This document shows positions 10,858 through 21,072 of a stretch of DNA of 64,000 nt, piece by piece. The notes under the pieces were generated by a model, which saw nothing but the letters and a program-made list of their open reading frames with translations, was not told the DNA's origin and did no database searches. A program made the position numbers and the translations under genes. The DNA comes from Trichaptum fuscoviolaceum (lineage: Eukaryota; Basidiomycota; Agaricomycetes; Hymenochaetales; Trichaptaceae), in the NCBI GenBank assembly GCA_910574455.1, contig CAJSYZ010000001.1:5067424-5131423 (forward strand), in the 5' to 3' direction. The stretch's first letter is position 1. Every line of letters starts with the position of its first letter.

Positions 10858-12293
10858 ATGGCACTCTCTCGCGTGCTTTGTACTCCGGAACTACTCTGCC
10901 AAATATTCGAGGACTGCCTTCCAGATTACATATCCTTTCGAAATACACCTCTCGATGCGCCATTGGTTTTGACACAAGTCTGCAGGACGTGGCGTGAAAT
11001 CGCTATAAGCAATGGTCGACTATGGACGAGCTTTCGGCTGGACTGCAAGAAGCACACCTTTGAAGCAGTTGAAGACATTGGCGATGTCTATCCTGTACTC
11101 TCAGAGTGGCTAAAGAGGTCAGGTCAACGTCCATTCTCCCTGAAAGTGATACACAATAAAGTGGAAGCATGGGGACGGTATATGGATGTGCCGCCAAACG
11201 CGAGTATCAATAAGCTCCTCATGTGGTATAGGAATCGATGGGAAAGATTGGATGTCGGCCTGCCCTCTACTTCTGTCAACATCTTTCACCAAGCGCTAAA
11301 TTGGCCAAGTTTTCCCCAACTTAAGATACTCACGTTCCGTGACGACTTCTACAATCGTAACACACCCTTTCGTATCGGAGAGGCACCAAAGCTACATACC
11401 TTAGACTTATCAAGCGAGACTACCAGATGGACCACCAGGTTAACCTCTTTTCCTCTAGATATATTCACTGTGCCACCGAGCGTCCATCATCTATCGCTTA
11501 CGAAAATGTCACTCAAGATGATCGACCCTCACTCTACTGGTCGCATCACTAGGCTTTCCTTATCGAAGGTGTTCATCACCCTGGATGACTTCGCGAGGCT
11601 TCCTGATTTTTTCCCCGTCTGGAGGTGCTCCGCGTATCGCTTAAGCTTGACCGTCCTGTCAACGGGATATCCGTCGTCTTCCAGAACCTGCGCACCCTCT
11701 ATACATATAATTTAACCAATTTTCTAATGACGCACATAACGGCTCCAAACCTGAAGAACCTCTTCATTGAGGACGTGCTCATCTTTGAACCACACTGCAC
11801 GATATATTTTTCCGACATCATTTCCTTCCTTAAGCGATCCCAACCTCCTCTACAGTCCATTCAAATCCAAGCCCGTGACATGGAAATGACGCACGAAGAG
11901 TTTGTTGTATTCTTTGACATGGTGCCAAACCTTGAAGAGCTCGAAATTGTCGACACACTGGTCTCTACCACATCATTGATGGCGCTCACCCTGCCTGTAG
12001 AAGTGGAGTCATCCGGGACCACCAGATACCTCTGTCCAAGACTATTGGCTGTGCACTTCAATCGCGTGACTGTTGAAAAAACGTCAGTTACCGAACCGTC
12101 CTCGCTCGTGCCGCTCGTTCGTGCATTGCTTGCGACCCGATGCATGGCGGACCCTTCCGCCAAAATCCGGCATTTGGAGTACATAGGTTTACCGCTGGAC
12201 ACGGACGAGTTGAAGCTTTTGCAAGGGGAATGCCGCCTCCTATGCCTCGAGACGAAGATATACAGCACTCTCACTAAAAATCGATCTTGGTAA
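10858..12293 (+). pseudogene. F-box-like/LRR-like gene, array member 3, with one frameshift
   Basis: The first frame (10,858-11,715) starts MALSRVLCTPELLCQIFEDC and carries the whole F-box and the first LRR-like blocks. It loses family similarity after DFFPV near 11,619. The second frame (from about 11,620 to 12,293) resumes with EVLRVSLKLD and keeps all remaining blocks to the normal C-terminus (TKIYSTLTKN). Comparison with member 1, which has CCCCGTTCTCGAGG where this copy has CCCCGTCTGGAGG, points to a single deleted base. The closest paralogue is member 1 at 5.5 kb. A sequencing error cannot be excluded. Confidence 0.75.
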
Positions 12294-13279
12294 GCAACAC
12301 CTTCAATCTGGTCCTTCCATTTCTTGCTCCGGGAATTCTACCAGTTCAGACGAAACCAATAACTCAGAGGAGCGAATATTATCCTCTTTCTATGTATCAC
12401 TTATCTTCTTTCTTTAAATTTATTACCATGGACAAGGAAAGGGACGAAGGTGCGGTAACAAAAAAGGCTGCTTAAAAACGTAACCCTCATTGACTATAAC
12501 CTGTCTTATTTGATGTGTACCCTTTCAGGTCTCACCACAACGTCTTTTCTGTTAAGGCCCCAGGCTTATCGAAGTTAGCCTGGCATGGACACTTTGGGCC
12601 ATATTGAGGAGTTAAATTGAGTGTTATATGGAGGAAACGCGTCTCCTCAAGCGTTGCCTGCTCGCGACATCTTCTCCGAAACGCGGGTACCACTGCAGTG
12701 AGTCGTAAGCGGACTTTAAGTTATTTCGAAGTCTTCCCATTTTCCTACTTTTGAGTTTGCTCGCCTGCGTAGTACTACTCCCAGACTTGTTGAGCTCACT
12801 CTTTAGCCATTGCCATTGACCTGGTAATCTGTCTGAAATGCCTACAGCGCTTTTTGCCCATTCAAAGCTGCTCATCTGGTGACGAGAAAAAGGAATAGGT
12901 CAGCCTTCCAACGTGCCAGCGGGACACTCGATCAGCGCTGTCACGGTTGAGCCACCTTCTTTGTGGCCAAAGGGTAGTTGTTACCAGTATGCCGCCTTTG
13001 TGCCACCTTTGTTGTCCCATCATCGATCAATCGTACTCAAACTGAGGGTTTCGTCATCAGAAATACTCGGTGCACACCAGACATACCTCTTCTTTCATCC
13101 AATCTTCCGACAGCAGATCAGAGATTACGGACTTCAACATCTTGAAGGATATATCTTTTCCGAACTGATTTAGTGCGTCGGAGGTAAGCATACATAAATA
13201 TCTGCTTAACCCGAACTAACTATGCGCCGTAGTGGTTGAGAAACAGAGCTAACCTCCACCGAGGGCTCGAAACCCCGCC
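12294..13279. other. Intergenic, no gene recognised
   Basis: Short open frames exist on both strands (12,624-12,875 on the - strand, 12,913-13,173 on the + strand). They resemble nothing I know and overlap no family block. Confidence 0.4.
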
Positions 13280-14687
13280 ATGGCATCGAATTTTGTTTTA
13301 AGTTCACCGGACCTGCTCTACCTTATATTTGAGGACTGTGTTCCTGAATGCAAATTTCCGGAAATCTCGCTGAGCAATACGCCATTGATTCTGACTCACG
13401 TCAACAGCTGTTGGCGTGAAGTGGCCGTAAATTACGGGCGACTGTGGCCGGGCTTCGGGCTGGTATGCAAGGAACGTGATCTTGATGCGGCGCTTGAAGA
13501 AGGCACTGGAAACGCCTTTCTGCACTGTTAGAATGGCTAAAGAGGTCAGGCCAGTACCCTTTTACTCTTAAAGTGACCTGCAACACAACACTGCAAACCT
13601 TCCGTGGGACGCCAAAGTGCCATTGTGTATAAAGTCTCGAGAAGTTACTGGACAAGCATTGTCACAGATGGAAATATCTGAATTTCGACCTGCCCTCCAT
13701 ATCTTCCAAGTTCCTTATTCCCGAATTGCTACCTGAACTTCAGCAGTTGAGGTCGCTTGTCATAAATGACATCGGCAACGTTCACATTCGTCTCGGAAAT
13801 GCACCGGAACAGGCCTTGTGTTTGTCGGGCGAAGCTGAAGAAGACGACATCTTCATCCTGGATAGAGATATTCCGCCAAGTATGCGGTGTCTTTCGCTTT
13901 CGGCTCTCCGGTTGATGACGGGTATTTCCTGTCCTTCAAGCATCACGAGGCTTGGGTTAGAGTTCATGGATATCTCCTAAGACGCCTTTGCGGGATTTCC
14001 GGATTTCTTTCCTGCCCTTGACGAACTCACAGCAGTGAATTGCTACGGCACACCTCATCGAAACACCACTAGTCTTCCAGAATCTGCGCCGTCTTTATTC
14101 AGATACTTTACATGACTTTCCAATGGCTTACGTGACGACACCGAACCTGAAGAACCTCAGAATCGAGGATATGTACATTGACAAACCCGATTCCTCAATG
14201 TTACCACGTTCTGTCATTTGTTCCTTCCTCAAGCAGTCCGGATCTCCTCTCGAGACATTTGATAACATCGGCATGCAAATGACGCACAAAGAGTTTGTTG
14301 CACTCCTGGACACAGTACCACAACTTGAAGAGCTCAAATTCCTTGGCAAATCTATCTACATTTATTTGGTAACAGCCCTCATTGAACCTGTACAAGAAGA
14401 CGCATCTGAAGCCACAAGATATCTTTGCCCATTAAAAACACTGGAACTCGAATCTGTGGTTCTAGGTCCGCCAGACATGGCATTGAATCTAACAAATACT
14501 CAAGCCATTAAACTATGTACTACTTTTGGGAAGACTTCAGGCTTCCGATACGTCAAGCTGTTGAATGTTGAGCAGTATTGGTATGCCTCTGAGCATTGAC
14601 GAAGTAGAGGAACTGCAGAGGATTTTTAGAGGACTGATAGACGGTCCACATGCGGTACCAAAAATATACAACATCCTCAAATTCTAG
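13280..14687 (+). pseudogene. F-box-like/LRR-like gene, array member 4, degenerate
   Basis: It starts normally (MASNFVLSSPDLLYLIFEDC, then APL-like NTPLILTHVNSCWREVAVNY). It shifts frame near 13,530, where LEWLKRSGQYPFTLKV continues in another frame. It has a stop at 13,630-13,632, a stop after LGLEFMDIS at 13,978, and a further break before 14,123. The C-terminus resumes as MPLSIDEVEELQRIFRG and ends at 14,687. Several independent lesions make this an old pseudogene. Confidence 0.8.
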
Positions 14688-14888
14688 GACCTAGGTCAGG
14701 ACTATAAATGCACAGTTGGTGGTTTTGCTTAATAGTCCTTACTCTGCAGAGCCTTTGACTTTGACAGAGAAAACAGACACTTTGTATTTAGTAATTACAT
14801 GAGTATTCGTATGAGATTACTTGGGAAGTTGGGATAGATAGGGTGTACACTGTATACACTTCTTGTTTCACTAACAAATTAATAAAAT

Positions 14889-14893
14889 AAAAA
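14889..14893 (-). terminator. Candidate Pol III terminator of U6 copy 2
   Basis: Five T residues on the U6 strand, directly downstream of the 3' hairpin region of the U6 gene. Confidence 0.5.
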
Positions 14894-14897
14894 TTAG

Positions 14898-14962
14898 GCA
14901 ATAAATATTGTGCACCGAAGTGCATTCCACTCTGAAAAGCGTGTCATCCTTGTGCAGGGGCC

Positions 14963-14993
<31 letters not shown>

Positions 14994-15017
14994 TTCGTAT
15001 GTCACCCCGAAGGGGAC
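14898..15017 (-). ncRNA. U6: U6 spliceosomal snRNA, copy 2
   Basis: The 120 nt are identical by eye to copy 1, with the same 5' stem-loop, ACAGAGA box, AGC triad, internal stem-loop and 3' C(UUCG)G hairpin. The immediate upstream DNA differs from copies 1 and 3 except for the bipartite element at 15,067-15,088. It lies between the degenerate F-box copy and the F-box gene at 16.0 kb. Confidence 0.92.
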
Positions 15018-15066
15018 ATAAACTGAACCGCCTGGATGGCAGACTCGGTCAACCTTCTGATTTCCG

Positions 15067-15088
15067 GTTAGTCGGCGCGTTTCTCACG
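15067..15088 (-). promoter_or_regulatory. Conserved U6 upstream element (PSE-like), copy 2
   Basis: On the U6 strand it reads CGTGAGAAA, three bases, then GCCGACTAAC, ending 50 bases before the RNA start. The 49 bases between element and gene are largely unlike those of copies 1 and 3, so the element stands out as selectively kept. Confidence 0.55.
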
Positions 15089-16024
15089 CTCCCCACCGTG
15101 ACTGCCAGAAGCCTTGTGTTGAACTTGAACTACTATAAACTCATTCTCTTCCCATCAGCAGCACTGTAACCCAACCGTACTCTACTTACGCAAGTAGTAG
15201 ACAATAATAGTGAGACAAATCTATCACGCAGTTAGAAAAATGAAATGTGGCCTTCAAGATGTCGGTGCTAATACTTTGCCCACTCCAGTTTGACTGAAAG
15301 ACCTTGTCTCAAACGTGCGCTGCTATCCTGTCTTCTTCTCTTCGATTAAGTCACCCCATGCGTATTGGAGAGTCTATCGATAGACTCAAACTGCAAGGGG
15401 GCCACGGCAACTTATGTATACTGCTGGTACATAAATATAATAAGAGGTAAGCTCAATTGCTTAGTAAAAGCTAATCAAACACCTTAGCTTTGTGAAGGTG
15501 TTATCTTGCCTTTCATCTCAGTCAATAAATAGCACTCGCTGGTTCTGAAGTTTCTGGGAGAAATTTACTTCCGCACCATTGCACTCGCTTGGCCTATTCA
15601 GTCTATAACGATGTATACCGATCCAAGACTCTACTTTACAGATCCATTTGATTGGGATGGAGCTGAAGTGAAGCATACGGAACTATTCCTGGCAGAAGAT
15701 CTGAAAAGCTCCTCCAAGCTCTGTGTTTGACTTTTCATTTGTCTGACTACGGCCGTCTGGACTCTGGAGGTCCGAGTCCTGGGCACGCTGAGGGCTTACA
15801 TAATACAGCCTCGAGAATTTACCGCCTGAGACTCGGACACTTCTGTCCTTCGTCCGAGTCCGAGTCACTGGCCACTGGCTGGGACGCGTCTAAGCAGCTA
15901 TCAGCACGACTGCAGGGCCTTTCACTCAACGGCAAAAGAGGCTTGGGAGATTCTGGAGATATAGTGATGGTGCGCCAAATTGCTTTGACCTTCCACTTTC
16001 TGATGTCTTATCTGTTTATATGTT
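15089..16024. other. Intergenic upstream of F-box gene 5
   Basis: Only short open frames are present, none with family similarity. The gene downstream starts at 16,025. Confidence 0.4.
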
Positions 16025-17776
16025 ATGAAGCATCTACATCTTACAGACATGTCTCAGCATCTCCCTCCCGGAACAGATGCTCTCAATACGGCTATGATTG
16101 AAACTGCCGGTCGAATGCTTGGAACTTCCGCCGTTTCGCAAGTTTTCAATCTTCACGAACTGCTCGGAACGGTGTTTATCTTCTGCTTGGAGGACGAGGG
16201 TAAAGATAACTTTGACAACTCAGGAATGTGGACACTCATCGTCGACGCAAGTTGTCAATACCCTCGCCCTTCAGAACACGAGGCACCTCTTCTACTCGCA
16301 CATGTCTGTCGACACTGGCGTACCGTGGCCCTCAACAATCCAAGACTTTGGTCTCGGCTTCAACTCGAGTTCTCAATGCAGCTGTGCAAGGACGTACCCC
16401 GAATGGAAGGCCAATTATCTGCACTCCAATTCTGGTTAGCCCTTTCTCGCTCGATCCCGATTTCAGTTCGACTTCGTTTAGGACAGAGAAACGAAAGATT
16501 TTATGGATCTTATTACCAAATGTTTTTGTCCATGATTCCGTCGAAATCTAGGCTTATCCTCACCAAGATCGCGGAAACGCTCTTCGAGCACACTCATCGC
16601 TGGGAGAACATCGATATACTTCTCTTGGAGTTTGGGCTTAGGCCTTTCTTCAAAAACATGAATCAAGAATACCCTCACCTCGTTTCCTTGAAGCTCGACA
16701 ATCGCTTCTCGCCAATGAAAAAAGCTTCTGACGGAAAGGACTTATCCTTAAACTCTGCTCCAAACTTGAAGGAGCTTGTGCTGACTGGACGGAATTTCGG
16801 ACACCCGAAGACAGATGTGTTCGCACCTACTGCATTCCCTTCTAGTTTGCAATCCTTGGAGCTGAACTTCGCGTCGATGGTTATCACGCAAAGCATGCAT
16901 GGGTCCCATCTCAGGAAGCTTGCTCTGAAGAATGTCATGCTTACGGAACGCGTCCTTGCGATATTTCCGACTGCATTTCCATTCCTAGAGACTCTCGTGA
17001 TAGTCTATGATTATGATCAAGAAGCAGACACGGATGTCGAAATCGAAGAAGATGAGAATGACATCTCCAGCTGGGATTTCGTCGTTCTAGACCACCTCAC
17101 TATGTTCAAGTTATCTGCCTCTGTTGGTCATCAGGTCCCCCTACCTTTGATTCTAATCACGGCTCCCGCGCTAATTCACCTAGCTCTTTCCGTACATACG
17201 ACATCGTCAAACTTGCAGAGGGATATCATTCGATTCCTCCGTCGTTCCCAAGCCCCTGTAAAGCACTTTTTCTGCGAAGGGGTGGGATTATACGATGACG
17301 CTGGCTACTTAATCGATGAAGGCAGTGACAACGACGATGGCGACTTGGGCGAGGACGATATTCGTTTATTTCTAGAAGAGATGCCAGGGTTAGTAGAACT
17401 CAATATGCACCAGCCAGCCCTCTCCAGTGTCTTGAGCTTCCTCGGAGACCCAACCCATCTGCCAGAACTCACGAAAATATACAATGAAGGAGATTTACTA
17501 ATCAACGAGAACGAATCAGACGGATCCACCGATGCATTGTCGGACCCTCGCGTCCAGGACATATTGAACATCATTGATAGGCGGTGCCGCAAGCGTCACG
17601 AACCGGACGCTGACGGACGCGTCTGGTTGAAGATGCTCGCCTTGCCCGTATACGAGGAGCAAGATAGACTGATTCGCGAGACTGAAATCTTTCGGCAAGC
17701 AGACGTGGAGTTCGAGAACACATGCGAGTGGCAGGATGGTTCGATTGGAGGGGAGGATATAAACGATTATCTCTAA
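16025..17776 (+). CDS. F-box-like/LRR-like protein, array member 5 (intact)
   Basis: A single open frame of 583 codons. It founds the second subfamily of the array. The F-box-like region reads NLHELLGTVFIFCLED, then a family-specific insertion (WTLIVDASCQYPRPSEHEAPLLL), then AHVCRHWRTVALNNPRLW. A leucine-rich C-terminal region follows (LILTKIAETLFEHTHRWENIDI, FPSSLQSLELNF, LRKLALKNVMLTERVLAIFP). The end carries an acidic stretch (EGSDNDDGDLGEDD) and the recurrent tail RRCRKRHEPD, LPVYEEQD, FRQADVEFENT. It is probably an SCF substrate adaptor. An alternative start is the ATG at 16,049 (MSQHLPPG). Confidence 0.82.
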   Translation: MKHLHLTDMSQHLPPGTDALNTAMIETAGRMLGTSAVSQVFNLHELLGTVFIFCLEDEGKDNFDNSGMWTLIVDASCQYPRPSEHEAPLLLAHVCRHWRTVALNNPRLWSRLQLEFSMQLCKDVPRMEGQLSALQFWLALSRSIPISVRLRLGQRNERFYGSYYQMFLSMIPSKSRLILTKIAETLFEHTHRWENIDILLLEFGLRPFFKNMNQEYPHLVSLKLDNRFSPMKKASDGKDLSLNSAPNLKELVLTGRNFGHPKTDVFAPTAFPSSLQSLELNFASMVITQSMHGSHLRKLALKNVMLTERVLAIFPTAFPFLETLVIVYDYDQEADTDVEIEEDENDISSWDFVVLDHLTMFKLSASVGHQVPLPLILITAPALIHLALSVHTTSSNLQRDIIRFLRRSQAPVKHFFCEGVGLYDDAGYLIDEGSDNDDGDLGEDDIRLFLEEMPGLVELNMHQPALSSVLSFLGDPTHLPELTKIYNEGDLLINENESDGSTDALSDPRVQDILNIIDRRCRKRHEPDADGRVWLKMLALPVYEEQDRLIRETEIFRQADVEFENTCEWQDGSIGGEDINDYL

Positions 17777-19149
17777 TGCACGTTGGGAAAAACGTCCCTA
17801 GCAGGTTCGGTAGAGGGTGGCCGTGCGACCGAGATCTTCAGCAACTTTCCCGTACATCCCGTACATGCGAAGGGCTCAGACATCCGCAGTTGGATGCCTG
17901 CTCGACATATACCATCTATCATTCAAGTTGGTGTCTCTATCGTTCACCCCCCTCCCTGAACCCTCCCTCAACTTTAGGCCCTTCCACTTCTCCGTCTTCC
18001 CTGTTTTCTGGGTATTGTGGCCACCGGTGTCGCGTATCTGTACCTGTATACGGTCGAGCTGTTTTGACTCATGCACATTAACTCGGCATCATTCAGGACG
18101 AGAAAAGTAGAGATAGCCCTCTAAAGCGCAGAGAATCTGTAGACATGGTCAGGAGGTTCAATTAGCTTTAATCCACAAAAAGTCGACGTACATTGTCTGT
18201 GTTCAAAGTATTTCACCTCGCAACAGCAAAGTCGAGCATCATCGGAGGGTGAGTTTCCATGGGGCTGCGCCAAAACAGTCGTTGCTTGTAAGGTAGATAT
18301 GTGCAACAGCGAAGATAGCCCTGCCATGTAAAGATGCTTGAAACTTTTCGCAATGGAGTGAATCGAATACTGCATACTATCTGAGAGCTCTTGAAGTTTC
18401 ATAACCTGTTATAAGAAGCAACCTGCAAATCAACACTACATCCTGGTAGCACAAATTGACGCACTCACCTTGTACACCGTTTACCAATGGTTCAAGCATT
18501 CATCCCTGTTTACTCTCTGCTCAAAATCCCAGCCCTTAAAGAGCCCCATCTAGCCCTTATCGCTCCCAACAACTCCCCAGAAGCAAGTCTTGAAGAATTT
18601 CTGACGTTCGAAGTCGAATGACATGCCATGGGCCGCAGCCGACACACTATGGCTATGGTCACATTTGTGGGGTCCATACGTATTCATGTCAACAGTACCA
18701 GACGACGTAGCAATAAACAGGTAGACGATGATTGTGATGGTTGGCGTGAAGAAAATGTCGATAAATAGAACATACTCGCGGGAAAGAGTGGGGACTCAGA
18801 CTTCATCCTCTTGCAACCACCATCTTGTTGGTCTTCATCCGCGCCACCATTGTAATATCTCATGAGAGGTATGTTTGACTTGCGCTTTTGTAATTGAAAA
18901 TCAGAATTGACGCCTTCACTCTAGAAACTGCCGTGAAGGTGTGCGTTACAGAAGTTGGACGGTCGGCTTAAAGGCACAGTCAAAGGTGCGCTGACATGCT
19001 TTTCGACTTGCTCATCTGTAAGCTGATACTGCACTTGGTTCTCGATGGCAAAACATAGGATGGAGATTACTCTGAAAGAGACGAAGGCGTAGCACCGAGG
19101 CCGGGTGCTGTTCTTCATCTTCGCAAGCCACCGGTCTTCGGAATTGGCG
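17777..19149. other. Intergenic with possible coding remnants on the - strand
   Basis: No intact gene can be built. On the - strand, 18,550-18,795 reads as a membrane-protein-like piece (separate entry), 18,121-18,402 is an uninterrupted but unrecognised frame of 93 codons, and 18,930-19,100 encodes a hydrophobic piece (CYAFVSFRVISILCFAIEN). Confidence 0.35.
18550..18795 (-). pseudogene. Possible remnant of a membrane protein, unrecognised
   Basis: One frame reads EYVLFIDIFFTPTITIIVY followed by LFIATSSGTVDMNTYGP, a His/Cys-rich stretch (KCDHSHS) and FERQKFFKTCFWGVVG, then a stop. The hydrophobic first half could be a transmembrane helix. I know no family for it. It may be one exon of a gene whose other parts lie between 18.1 and 19.1 kb, but no consistent splice model joins them. 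Confidence 0.25.
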
Positions 19150-20722
19150 AGCTGATAACCATGATATATTCCTGGCATGTGTCCTGGAAGGCGAAGAACG
19201 AGTCCCTTATTCGAACACAGGGTGGTCTCTTGACGCCAGCTTTCATCTCAAGTTTCCCCGAAGATCTGAGAGAAATGCGTCTTTGCAACTTATCCATGCA
19301 TGTCGACTTTGGCGTACTTGGGCCTCAAGACTCCTAAGCTAGGGTGCGTATCGTCCTTCAGTTCGACGGAACTTCTTTTAGTAACGCACACAAACTCTCC
19401 AGTCGATTGAATGTTCCTCTGTTTTCGGTGAAACAGTCTATCCCGATTTCTATCCGTTGTTTCTCAGGATACGGTTATCCATTTTTTTCATCTTGGCCCT
19501 CCTCAAGGATCAGAAATGAATGATAAAATGCGTCAAGAGGTCGTGGATGGAATCAGCAGTACTCACATCGTTGGGAGGACGTTCATATCGATTTGACACT
19601 TTTTGTGAGAAACTCAATTTTGCGAATGTATGGACCTTGCCTCCCTTCATTTAAATCGCTCGAGCTCGTCCAGCGCTTTACTGACCCGCCGGACGCTGAC
19701 AGTGAACCCGGAACCGGGACTGATAAGGTCCTTCGCTGTGCCCCCAGATTACAAGACTTCGTCTTGACAGGCCCGGACGAAGACCGGTTGGCGACCGCTC
19801 CATCCGGGTTGGCATCGAGCTCACGATCTTTAGGACTATCATCCACGACATTGCGCACCACTGAGAGTGCGCGCAGAGGCCAGATCACGGACCTGTTTCT
19901 CGACGAAGTTCTTGTTTCGGATACCTATCTTTCCGATCTCCAAACGCCTTCCCTTTTCCTGGATTCTTTCACAGTGTCATCGGCTATGACTGTGCGACTG
20001 TTCGGCGTACCAATGATGATGACAAATATGACATTGGGGCTAGTACTGACGATCCGAATATCGTTGTGCTTGGACAACTTGACAGCGTTGAACGTAAGGA
20101 CGAGCGAGGGAAAATGGAACTGACATAGCGCCTGCATTGCTGTTCCTTACTGTCGATGAAGCCTCTTCGTATCTTGACGAGTCCTCCAGTGTTTTTGGAG
20201 AAGTGGTTTTGCGTTTCATTAAAGGGTGTGCGGCTGCCATCATATACTTCTGACACCCGAGCGGAAGGAGGACGTGCGAGAAAGTGCGAGAAAATGACGG
20301 GCATGTTACCCGATCTACAGGACCTCAAAGTCAAATCCCTAGCCCTATCCACCACTGCCTTGCGATTACTTGAGGATGCTTTCGTCTGCTCAGATCTTGT
20401 TTCTATTCACAGTGAAGGCGACTTCATAACGAACGATCCATTCCACCCGAGAGGACCACCGAAATGCTTAGACGTGCCAAAGACCTGGCAAATCCTGCAA
20501 TTTATGGAGAAGCGATGTCGCAAGCGGGGCAGTAGTGCTGGATCGAGGACAGGGCCATTGAATTCAGCACGAGAATGCAAAGCTTGGATAGAGTGGCTTG
20601 CCTTACCTGTGCGGAAAGGGACGTATTATAGCTACGGGGTGATCGACGATTTATCATGCCAAATTCGAACCTCAACCATCGGAGTTGTGCAAGCTGATAC
20701 GCAGCATACAAGAGCTATGTAG
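19150..20722 (+). pseudogene. F-box-like/LRR-like gene, array member 6, degenerate
   Basis: Family blocks appear in order but in changing frames. SNTGWSLDASFHLKFP and LIHACRLWRTW near 19.2-19.3 kb match the subfamily-2 F-box region. Next come LRMYGPCLPSFKSLELVQRF (19.6 kb), APRLQDFVLTGPDEDR (19.75 kb) and PDLQDLKVKSLALSTTALRLL (20.3 kb). The tail is MEKRCRKRGSSAGSRTG with WLALPVRKGTYY. Stops and shifts interrupt it at several points, and the N-terminal half of the F-box is unrecognisable. Confidence 0.72.
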
Positions 20723-21072
20723 AAACATGTTCCTTGAACAAGAAGTGAGATATCAGTTTAAACTTTTTTTCCAACTTTTGTTTTACTGACAATCTACAAC
20801 GATTATCACTACGCAGGAACGGACGGAATTTTGGACCTGGCTCATTAATCATACCTCGGCTTGCCAGTCCGGACCCAAACCACACATGCGTTTACTTCTG
20901 GACTGGCACGGAGAACTTACATAACTTTCAAAAACCATCTTCGATCCGAGACATTGATAATGTGAGACATCCTACCCACGTATATCTTCTTGAGGCAGAC
21001 CATTGTACGACCACCATTAGGCTTACCCCATTGCATTTCTCATTTTCGTGGAGACGGAAGAACTTAGAAACG
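20723..21072. other. Intergenic upstream of F-box gene 7
   Basis: An open frame continues upstream of 21,073 in phase with the next gene but lacks an ATG there (it begins with GTG at 20,962). I take it as leader, not coding. Confidence 0.4.
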
